The notes under the pieces were generated by a model that was not told the DNA's origin, did not search any database, and saw nothing but the letters and a program-made list of their open reading frames with translations. From Echinarachnius parma (taxonomy: Eukaryota > Echinodermata > Echinoidea > Clypeasteroida > Echinarachniidae), in assembly GCA_037951105.1 (NCBI GenBank), contig JBAMJV010008012.1:1-64000 (forward strand): 64,000 nucleotides of DNA, read 5' to 3'. The translations under genes were made by a program, and so were the position numbers. Positions 22,969 through 31,757 of the stretch are shown piece by piece. Within the stretch, counting starts at the first letter, position 1. Every line of letters begins with the position of its first letter.

Positions 22969-23512
22969 TTAAAGTGATCCAGGTAAAGTGTCAGATATTG
23001 CACAAAATGACATTTGAGACTTCAATCCTATATCAATATCTTTGTAAAATACAATTGAACGATTTGTGAAAGTTAGAAAGAAAACAAACACTGCTTACCT
23101 AGTGAAAAAAAACGAATATTGAGTTCATATTTTATCACCGAATGGCCTGCCGTGCATTTGTCGCAGTAATAATCATCCGTTTGATCTTGACGATATCCGC
23201 ACCCGTGTATACAGATGGTAAGGAATTCATGGAATTTGCGCGCACTCGGCTCAAAGTTCAGTGGGTCGGGAGTATTTCCCACGCGAGCGGACGTGTTCAG
23301 CTACGACAATTGTACTTTTTATCAAAAGCGTTAGCTAACGCTTTTGAAATAATGATTTTCAATGATAATTATCTTCATACTAAAGGGACATTTGAAAAAA
23401 TCGAACCCTATTTTATTCTTCTCTTACCATAAGCTAAACAACACGGCAGAAGAGAAACGAGTTAGCTCCAAGTATTTTTCTTGGAGTTAGACACTTTACC
23501 TGCATCACTTTA
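22969..23512 (+). mobile_element. TTAA MITE family A, complete copy with empty-site evidence
   Basis: Bounded by TTAA at 22969-22972 and 23509-23512. The terminal repeats are TTAAAGTGATCCAGGTAAAG and, on the other strand, TTAAAGTGATGCAGGTAAAG. The sister copy of the host duplication has just one TTAA at this position, so TTAA is the target duplication. piggyBac-type mobilisation is inferred. No transposase is encoded. Confidence 0.9.
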
Positions 23513-23668
23513 AGCGTATTAGATGAGCCATGGTTCTGGAGGCTCATACTGGCTTCATCAATGTCTATTGGTTTTTATGTCAAAATTTACGAGCGATTTT
23601 ATGAAATATTAAAGAGATTTTACTGATTTTGCTATAAGACGAACGCAATCCGTGATATTGATGAGTGA

Positions 23669-23830
23669 TATAAAACAACTAACTAATGTGCTTCATTGTG
23701 ATAGGCAAACTATTACCTCGGTGGGCTCAAAATTACTATTACCCTCAGCTACGCTTCAGGTAATAGTAATGTCGAGCCCACCTCAGTAATAGATTTGACT
23801 ATCACAAGAAGCCCATTCGTTAGTTGTATA
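23669..23830. repeat. Long hairpin in duplication copy 2
   Basis: Diverged copy of the hairpin at 22519-22680, with arm mismatches on both sides ('actaatgtgcttc' against 'gaagcccattcgttagt'). Confidence 0.8.
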
Positions 23831-24059
23831 CTGTTCTAAGTTATTAATCACCAAGCAATTAATTCATTACAATATATTTATCATAAATTAACTATACATC
23901 AGCTGAATACCTATTGTGAAATCATTATTATATGAGAGCAAGGCTATTCTAGTCATATTGATATTTTAATTGAAAGTAATAAGCATAATTTAAAAATGAA
24001 TACTTATGTACGTATGACAAGTTTAATATCAATATTTTACCAAAATTCAAGGTACCAAA

Positions 24060-24281
24060 CTGCAAGTTTATGAGTATTTGTCATATTACATAAATAAAGA
24101 AACAATCTAAGGCTCCAATGTTATCTTCTAAATGATCTTTTAACTATATTCATGGGATACATAAGACCAGTACTTAATTATTGGGTCCCGGTTTTTAATG
24201 TAAATATTACTCAAGAGCAAATATTGAATTTAGAACGAATTCAAAAGAGAGTCCTCAGAATAATATTGGGAGGTGAATATA
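24060..24281 (+). pseudogene. LINE RT C-terminal fragment, left of a MITE insertion
   Basis: Encodes the thumb/C-terminal region of a CR1/jockey-type RT: YIRPVLNYWVPVFN, then LERIQKRVLRIILG at about 24225-24270. The upstream part (NDLLTIF) is in a shifted frame. The coding similarity is cut at 24281 by the palindromic MITE and resumes at 24875. It is a decayed fragment with no catalytic domain left. Confidence 0.75.
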
Positions 24282-24874
24282 CAGGGTGGCCCAGAAATGA
24301 TGCAGCACCTACGATCGTTAATTTCATCAACACCATCGACCAAATGTCATTGTTTTTGTTTGATTGGGTAGAACATTCTTTTTCCAACAAAATTATACCA
24401 TGAGCATTGATTTGGGGTAAGGCGTTTGGATCATAGGGCCATTATTCTGAGGCAATGTCGTTTCCTAAATTTGCTACTTCTTCGTCTCCAGCGATCCTCG
24501 GAACACTGAGACATTCTCGCCCCACGGCCTGCCGTACAATTAGCTGTACATAAGAATAGCTCACATTGTCTTCCTTACAAAGGGGGAGCAGTCACGCGGT
24601 TCTTCTGTACAGCTAATTCTATGACAGGCCGTGGGGCGAGAATGTCTCAGTGTTCAGAGGATCGCTGGAGACGAAAAAGTAGCAAATTTAGGAAACGACA
24701 TTGCCTCAGAAATATGGCCCTAGGATCCAAACGCCCAACCCAAAATCAATGCTCATGGTGTCATTTTGTTGGAAAAATAATGTTCTACCCGATCAAATAA
24801 GAAACAATGCATTTGGTCGATGGTGTTGATGAAATTAACGATCGTAGGTGTTGCATCCTTTCGGGGCCACCCTG
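24282..24874. mobile_element. Palindromic mariner-like MITE, 593 bp
   Basis: An almost complete palindrome with arms of about 270 bp and a 55-bp loop. Termini CAGGGTGGCCC and GGGCCACCCTG are flanked by TA (24280-24281 and 24875-24876). It sits within a LINE coding fragment whose two halves lie on either side. A second, truncated copy opens the window at 1-126. Confidence 0.9.
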
Positions 24875-25000
24875 TATAACATATGCCACTTTTGCTCATT
24901 CATTGTGCAATTTGACTACATTGGAAACAAGAAGAAAACAACTTTGTGAAAAGTTTATAATATCTTTAGAAAAAACCCTGTTTTTAACGAGAAAATAGTG
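24875..25000 (+). pseudogene. LINE RT C-terminal fragment, right of the MITE
   Basis: Continues the C-terminal LINE similarity after the MITE: LCNLTTLETRRKQLCEKF and a short tail ending at a stop at about 24998. This LTTLE-RR-LC-KF pattern is the usual ending of such LINE proteins. Confidence 0.75.
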
Positions 25001-25334
25001 CTCTTCCTTACCTTGTTCATATTTTAAACAATATATAATTCAATTTTGTATAATCAATTTTGTATAATCATAAAACGTTATAATCAGTCAATAAGCATGA
25101 TATATCGACCAATGGTCACACAATCGAATACTCATGATCCCCAAATATTAACAAAACAATCAGATCACTCCATGTATCTTTCGTCGTACCAAATCATCCT
25201 ATCTAATTTATCATAATCGTAATATCATATTCCTAAACTGGCACTTCTTTGAGCTGCGTGGCACAAATCCCATGGCCCATGGAATAAGCAATTTACGGTC
25301 AATTTTGCTACATTGTTGAAATAATATACATGTA

Positions 25335-25400
25335 TATTATTATAACCAGTTATTATTATAACCAGTTATTATTATAACCAGTTATTATTATAACCAGTTA
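25335..25400 (+). repeat. Four-copy 16-bp minisatellite
   Basis: Tandem units of 'ttattattataaccag', followed by irregular ATT/ATC repeats leading into the TAG microsatellite. Confidence 0.9.
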
Positions 25401-25454
25401 TTATTATTATCATTATAATTATTATCATTATTACTATTGTTAGTATTATCATTA

Positions 25455-25781
<327 letters not shown>

Positions 25782-25795
25782 CTGGGCAATTCCAC

Positions 25796-26785
25796 GGTAA
25801 CGGAAGGACATTCAGACACAATTTTGGAACTTCAATCAAATACTTCCAGGATCCTGCTTTTGATTTTTTTTATTATAAATGACATGTCTTTGATCCTTGT
25901 TGGGACACCTTTGATTTCCACTATTTCTAAAATTTTGACCGCATTATGTAAATTAGATATGGACACTAATGAGGCCGGTAACGGAAGGACGCCAACATGG
26001 ACATGGATTTTCAAGTTTTTTAGTTATGACCCAATCTCTGTGAAGTTACGAGGTTTATCATGTTAAATTGGCTACTAGTCAATTTCCTTATGTTCACAGA
26101 GTATAACACCACCTTTTAAGAAAAATATCTTCATTGGTATATCAATTATGAGAAATTAATTACTCCAGTGTTCGGTAACGGAAGGACGGTAACGGAAGGA
26201 CCTCTGAAAACTCTATTGGAATTGTATAATAAAATTAATTTTGAAATTTAAAGACCATTTATGAGAAGGAAACATCTCTTTTGTGGTCTAAAATGAGTTT
26301 GTATCATAGATAGCATATGGACATCACAAGCATTTACATTTCTATTTTTTTCTTACTATATTTCATGCTCCAATGGCTCTTATTCATGGTCAATCCATGG
26401 TAACGGAAGGACACTCAGACACAAATTGTCAACTTTAAGAAAGACATTTTTAAATACTTGTGTTGTTAGAACAGTCTATTTTGATAACAATACTTCCAAA
26501 ACATACAGTTTTAAGGTCCCATAATTTTTTATTTTTTTTTATCTCCGTACATTATTGAATATGCATACAAATGAGGTCGGTAACGGAAGGACACCAAAAT
26601 GGACAAGGTTTTGTTATCAAATCAGTTTTAACTAAAACTCTGTGATATTAAATAATACAAACTATTTTAAGGGTACACATTTCATTCTCTGAAGGGTTAA
26701 GAAGACTTGTTCTTTGATTAAAATTTGTCCGCAGATATTTGAGTTATTTCACACAAAGCGGACCAATGTTCGGTAACGGAAGGAC
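25796..26785 (+). repeat. Box-containing repeat: 600-bp unit, two copies, three boxes each
   Basis: GGTAACGGAAGGAC starts at 25796, 25977, 26174 (plus an immediate second copy at 26188), then 26399, 26579 and 26772. The first and second triplets are offset by 603, 602 and 598 bp, and the flanking sequences match pairwise ('cagacacaa' after the first, 'atgagg.cggtaacgg' around the second, 'gttcggtaacgg' before the third). This is a two-copy tandem repeat built of roughly 200-bp subunits. Two more boxes lie at 27741 and 27875. Confidence 0.85.
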
Positions 26786-27498
26786 ATAATGGACTCTAAT
26801 GTATGATATGACACAGTAGGGTCATTCCATGTCAAATCACCTTTAAAAAAATAGAAAATTTTCATCGCAGCCCCCTTCAAATTTGCTAATATTTGGTATG
26901 TATGATATTTCAACCTTTAAAAGCGCAAATATTTAAGTTTTAGCCAAATCCGCCCAATGGTTTTGGCGCTATGGTCGATTCTTATGGGGGAGTTTTGTAA
27001 GAAATGGGCGTGGGCACCATTTTTCAAATGGCCATTGTCCATTACCGTTGGGTCAAGTTATTTTGTAACGGTGTCATTGGACTGGGGATGTTATGTGCAA
27101 TCCATTTATGCCATTTGTGTTCATGCATGAGCGGGTTTGGATACGATAACCTTTGACCTTAGATTTTGACATTCCGTTTTACCTCGTGGATCAATTAATT
27201 TTGAGAATTTGTTTTGCTTAAATATTGGCTTGATATAATTTCTACAACATATGAAAGAATTGGAGATATATTATTTCTTGCTTTTTCTACAGCCTTGTTT
27301 TTAGTTTGCAAATTTCATGTAAAATTTAATTATTTTAGACCTACACCCATGTCCAAGAATTCTATAGGGGTGTATTGTATAAAAAAAGACCTATTCAAAG
27401 TCATGATCAGAGCCTATTCACACCCTGGCTCACCACAGTTAAATAGACCTACTAATCCCCATACAATAGAAATCCAGACAAATGGCATCATGGTACAA
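26786..27498. other. Interior of the 25784-28248 element, no gene
   Basis: Contains 'gggtcattccatgtcaaatc' at about 26819 and GC-balanced sequence to 27080 without exact boxes. Imperfect inverse boxes occur ('gtccattaccgttggg' at about 27037). A 102-codon frame at 27214-27522 shows no domain. Confidence 0.4.
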
Positions 27499-27588
27499 GG
27501 GCCCTGTTGCAGAAAGAGATAAAATCAATTGTGAGCCAGATCAAATGTTCTAAGTGCACAAATCTGATTGGTTGAAACACAGAAAATT
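27499..27588 (+). mobile_element. Fragment of the 2233-2611 MITE family
   Basis: GGGCCCTGTTGCAGAAAGAG followed by 'ctgattggttgaaac' matches the MITE at 2233-2611 with an internal deletion. Only one end is present. Confidence 0.7.
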
Positions 27589-28248
27589 ACTAGTCTGACC
27601 ACGCTACGCCACTGATAGCTGGCCATTGCAGGTATTGTCTCATTATTTTGGGTTTTCATATATGAGAGACCAATTTTTTAACATAAATTTTGTCATAATA
27701 TGTAATATGAGGTAACTTGTCCATCTGTTACCATGTGTATGGTAACGGAAGGACATTTTCTTTTGTTATTTATTAATTAACGAAGAAACAATGAGTAATA
27801 CAATTGTTAGCAATGGGAAGGCCTACTTGAACTTGCTTTGCACTGAACCACAAAATTAAAAATATTGATTTTTCGGTAACGGAAGGACATTTTCATAGGC
27901 TGAAAATAAGAAGTCATTGAAGCATAACAAATCAAATAAATCATACAAATTTACTATTTTACGAAATGGTCATATCTCAGGAGTCAGAATAATGGTTTTT
28001 AGGCTTAACTGGGGAAATATTAAACAAACACAGGATCAAAACACTTTTTTTACCAAAATGTCAAATTTGTGGGGTTCAATTATGGTTATAAATTTATTAT
28101 AAAAAAACAACTAAAATTATGTAAAACTAAAATTTTCTCATTGAATTCCAAAAATATAGAATTTAAGCTTTGATTTGATACCAAATTTGTATCATAAAAA
28201 TGCTTGTAACATTTTTGGTCAAATGTCCACTTTGGCGTGGAATTGCCC

Positions 28249-28257
28249 TACTACTAC

Positions 28258-28338
<81 letters not shown>

Positions 28339-28339
28339 G

Positions 28340-28395
<56 letters not shown>

Positions 28396-28417
28396 GAGTA
28401 GTAGCAGTAGCAGTAGC

Positions 28418-28457
<40 letters not shown>

Positions 28458-28461
28458 CTAC

Positions 28462-28523
<62 letters not shown>
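28249..28523 (+). repeat. (TAG)n microsatellite directly upstream of exon 2
   Basis: Begins CTACTACTACTAG and continues as TAG repeats with a few substitutions until 33 bp before the exon at 28557. It occupies the place where the polypyrimidine tract would normally be sought. Only 'atcattttgctcatag' separates it from the exon. Confidence 0.98.
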
Positions 28524-28556
28524 TGATAATCAATACTGATATCATTTTGCTCATAG

Positions 28557-28683
28557 TGTGGCACAACGGACATATATGACAAGATAGCTGCTCACCCTGA
28601 TGTCATCGATGTACCAAAGGAGCCTCATTGGTGGGGACCCAGAAGACAAGGATATAAAGGGACACCACTCAACAAAGAAGAAG
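28557..28683 (+). CDS. CHST15-like: CHST15-like sulfotransferase, exon with 5'-phosphosulfate-binding loop
   Basis: Starts after GCTCATAG in phase 0 and ends with one base of a codon before GTAAAA. It encodes 42 codons: CGTTDIYDKIAAHPDV, then VPKEPHWWGPRRQGYKG. Joined to the K that ends the previous exon, it forms PKCGTTD, the PAPS 5'-phosphosulfate-binding loop of Golgi sulfotransferases. KEPHWW is the substrate-side motif typical of CHST15-type enzymes. The phase-1 end fits the 55965 exon. It lies between a TAG microsatellite (ends 33 bp upstream) and a CTT microsatellite (starts 8 bp after the donor). High confidence. Confidence 0.9.
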
Positions 28684-28691
28684 GTAAAACA

Positions 28692-28990
28692 TTCTTCTTC
28701 TTCTTCTTCTTCTTCTTATTCTACTTCTTCTTTTTCTTCATCTTCTTCTTCTTTTGCTTCTTCTTCTTCTTCTTCTTCTTCTTCTTCTTCTTCTTCTTCT
28801 TCTTCTTCTTCTTCTTCTTCTTCTTCTTCTTCTTCTTCTTCTTCTTCTTCTTCTTCTTCTTCTTCTTCTTCTTCTTCTTCTTCTTCTTCTTCTTCTTCTT
28901 CTTCTTCTTCTTCGTCTACTTCTTTCCTCTATTTTTTTCTTCATCGTCTTCTTCTTCTACTTGTCCTTTTTCTTCTTCTTTTTCTTCTTT
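28692..28990 (+). repeat. (TTC)n microsatellite just downstream of exon 2
   Basis: About 300 bp of near-pure TTC, degrading into TTTTCTTC-like sequence at the right end. Being all pyrimidine on the coding strand, it could form triplex DNA. Serine-, leucine- and arginine-rich frames are artefacts. Confidence 0.98.
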
Positions 28991-29165
28991 TGAGGTAGGC
29001 TGTGTATTTTTTGAGATCCAGATTTGTTTCTTTTTTGTGTGTTTTGCTGACCTTCGTGGTCCTTGATTTGTATAGGTTGTATCTTTTTGATGCACTGATT
29101 ACTTTAGACCAGTCCTCGCTTTGTCAGGTTTATTATTTTTTCTGTATTTTGAGGAGTTTTTTGTG

Positions 29166-30690
29166 GGTTGGTGTTTGTTTTTCGTATTGGTTGTGCAGTA
29201 GCCAGTCAATCGGATCGCCGTGTACAGGGCCAAGCGCAAGACCCCATTGGTAAGCCTACTATTGTCGGCGTTGAACAGTTAAAGCCTGTAACTAGGAACA
29301 ATGGCGTCTCCTTTAGCGCTGTTAATAATGTTTCCATTCAGACGTACATTGATGCGTTTGTTACGAACATACCACCAGAACAGGTTGTTTCTGCTTCTCG
29401 GATCTCGAATGGTCGCATAGCAATCTATCTCAATTCTAAAGAGTCCGTGGTGAGTGCAGTCAATCGTGGTATGAACTACGAGGGGTCTTTCATCGAATTG
29501 ACCCCTCTCGTGCGCCCCACCACTAAGCTTATTTTGTCCATTGTGTATCCTGAGATACCTAACTAGTTCTAGTAGATAATTTAGGGTCTTTTTGTAAAGT
29601 TGTCTCCCAATGTAGGCCCATTCCACTAGGGTTGAAGAATAAGAAGCTCACACATGTTATGAGCTTTCGGAGACAAGTTCGAGTACTCATGAACCCAAAC
29701 GTTACCCCTCCCGACCACATTAATTTCACTCACTTGGGGACCAATTACCGTGTGTTTGTTTCTACTGAGTCTGCGCGCTGCTTTAATTGTGGGGAATTTG
29801 GACACATTTCGAGCTCATGCATTGCCCCACCCCCAACAACCTTGAACAAACCAACTACATCGACAGACGACCGACCCCCTATCGAACCGACCCCTGCTAC
29901 TGGAGTAAAGCGCACTACCCCACCCCACCCCCACCCCCTAGTTAAGACGACTGCTAGTCATTCTCGCGACGCACCTCCTCCTGTAGAGGTGCCCCAATCC
30001 GCCCCTTCGCGTCCCACCTCCCCCCAGCCTTCTTGCTCCTCGCTGAACCAACCACCCTCTGTAGCTTCATCAGCCCTTCCACCCAGTCCATCGGGGGTTA
30101 AGGGTTCCCAGATTGATGTTGTATGTGAGGGTGGGGGACCCTCCCCATTTCATAAACTTGGTTCCCCCAAACCCACTACCCCCTTATCATGCTTATGGAG
30201 GGAACCTCCCTTGCCAATGAGGACCTTTTCGGATGTTGTTTCCAAGCGGAAGCAGTCTACACCCCCCTCCCCCCCCCCCCCCCCCCCTGCTGTAGAAATA
30301 TCCAATACCCTTACACTACTCAAGACCCCATCCCTTTTGAGGAAAATGCCGAAGAGGGCCATTACCTCTTTGGTGAACAAGTCCCCTACACTAACACAGG
30401 CCCTCGACACCCCGACTCCTGAACCCCCCTCCACACCAATCTCCTCGATGGAGGACCCCGCCACAGACATGACAGACACTGACTCTATGACTTGGGAGGA
30501 TACCCAGTCCCAGACTGATGAGGAGTCGATACATTAGGAGACCTTCCCCGTCACACCGGGCCCTTTATCGGCATCTGAAATTGTTATGTTTTTAGCTTCG
30601 GTTAAAGGCAGGAAAAAAAAACAACTCAAATAGCGCGCAAATATACCTCTAATATTCCTGGTTTAGTGAAACAATTGAAACTGGATCACC
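29166..30690 (+). pseudogene. L1/Tx1-like LINE ORF1 (gag-like, CCHC zinc knuckle)
   Basis: The N-terminal RRM-like part (IPPEQVVSASRISNGRIAIY, SFIELTPLVRP) runs to about 29565. A one-base shift there moves the frame, and coding continues as VLVDNLGSFCKVVSQC and then the region opening at 29632. A CCHC zinc knuckle, CFNCGEFGHISSSC, lies at about 29782-29823, followed by a Pro/Ser/Thr-rich tail. An in-frame TAG interrupts at 30535. The end continues (LSASEIVMFLASVKG, then after an indel in an A9 run QIARKYTSNIPGLVKQL) to about 30690. It would bind element RNA. No ORF2 follows, so the element is a dead fragment. Confidence 0.75.
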
Positions 30691-31116
30691 CATGGAATGA
30701 ACTGAACGGACGCCGCTTTTGGATTGCATAACTGTATTTCTTTAATCTGCAATAATAAGAAGATGCAAAGAGAAAATCCACTGTAAATATGGATATATTC
30801 ATCTGATGGCTATATACAGTCTTACACAATAAATATCATCAAGTAGTTTACTGTTAAACAAATCAAGAATGAGTATCTGTGTCCTAATTTCAAATAGTGA
30901 GAAGTGTATCTGTTATCTATAAACTGTGTCCTAGTAACATGGTACAAAGCTTCAATGCATCAAGGCACATTCATATTGAGTAAATGTATTCTCATTAAAG
31001 ATCCTACCAAAAAAGACCGCAATTTCAAAGTGTGTGCGTGGGCATATCGCCTAAACCATCACATGCATGGCAGTCAATGTGACTTTCACAAATAAAATAC
31101 CCATTAAATCTGGGTT
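30691..31116. other. No gene recognised
   Basis: AT-rich intron sequence between the ORF1 remnant and the 3' end of the next LINE. Nothing else is supported. Confidence 0.4.
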
Positions 31117-31757
31117 CAATTGAATTGAATTTATTCGGCAAAAAGTAAAATACAAAATATCACAAAATAAATGTACATATACAATATTTAAAGCCGGCAC
31201 CTCTGTGAAGCAGCAGCTTGTATTTGAGGCCCCAATAAAATAGACATTTACAAATAAAAACGACGAGCAGTATATAGCAGTAGTTTTATATATCACAATC
31301 ATACGCATTCACACAGGATAGGAAAGAGAGAGGGAGAAGGGGGGAGAGATCTAGTCAGTCATGGATGAAAGCTCATGAAACGCCAGGCGTTTGAATAGGG
31401 TTTTAAAACGATTAAGAGTGGTGCTAGATTTGAGTTCTTTACTAATATTATTCTATTCATTAACACCAGTGAAACTAATAGAATGGGTTCTGATTGTTAA
31501 GTGGGAAATGGGTTTGCGTAAATTTTGATAATTCCGAGTGGGATAGGTATGAATCAATTGATTGGTTTTAAACATATTACTAAATATTTCTGGAAGAATA
31601 CCTCTATGTAATTTAAACATAAAAATAAGAATATTGAGTTTCACAAGATAAGGCAATGGAAGAGTTTTCAATTGTACAAAAATAGGAAGAGAATGACTTA
31701 CATAATGACTATTTGAAATAACACGTATGGCACGTGTCTGGAGTAAAAGTCTCTTAA
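31117..31757 (-). pseudogene. CR1-like LINE B, 3' end of ORF2 and 3' UTR
   Basis: Minus strand. IKRLLLQTRAIRVISNSHYV starts at the border with LINE A (about 31757) and continues LVKLNILIFMFKLHRGILP, HTYPTRNYQNLR, and after one stop NNISKELKSSTTLNRFK to a stop near 31360. The 3' UTR ends in a short (TTCAA)n-type tail at about 31118-31135. The piece directly continues the RT that breaks off at 35806, so LINE A lies inserted within LINE B. Confidence 0.8.

Larger units (their letters stand above)
22942..23832 (+). repeat. Tandem duplication, copy 2 (with MITE insertion)
   Basis: Same sequence as 22334-22682 but interrupted at its TTAA by the MITE at 22969-23512. Without the MITE it is about 347 bp. 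Its own hairpin lies at 23669-23830. Confidence 0.9.
25784..28248. mobile_element. Inverted-repeat element between TAG microsatellites, carrying 14-bp boxes
   Basis: Ends are GGGCAATTCCACG at 25784-25796 and its exact complement CGTGGAATTGCCC at 28236-28248, with inward similarity out to ACAT/ATGT. Both ends abut TAG/CTA microsatellite. The 2.46-kb interior has nine exact copies of GGTAACGGAAGGAC plus diverged inverse copies (for example at 27718-27732). No recognisable transposase is present, and the longest frames are short. Multiple direct copies of one box inside the ends resemble subterminal transposase-binding repeats, which is an inference. The class of element is unknown. Confidence 0.6.

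Noticed and set aside
25796-27888. CRISPR-like array because of regularly spaced identical boxes
   Set aside because: Boxes are only 14 bp, spacing is about 180-210 bp with related intervening sequence, and the genome is animal.
28163-28998. Poly-Ser, poly-Arg and poly-Leu open frames
   Set aside because: Microsatellite artefacts around the real exon at 28557-28683; only that exon has protein-family support.
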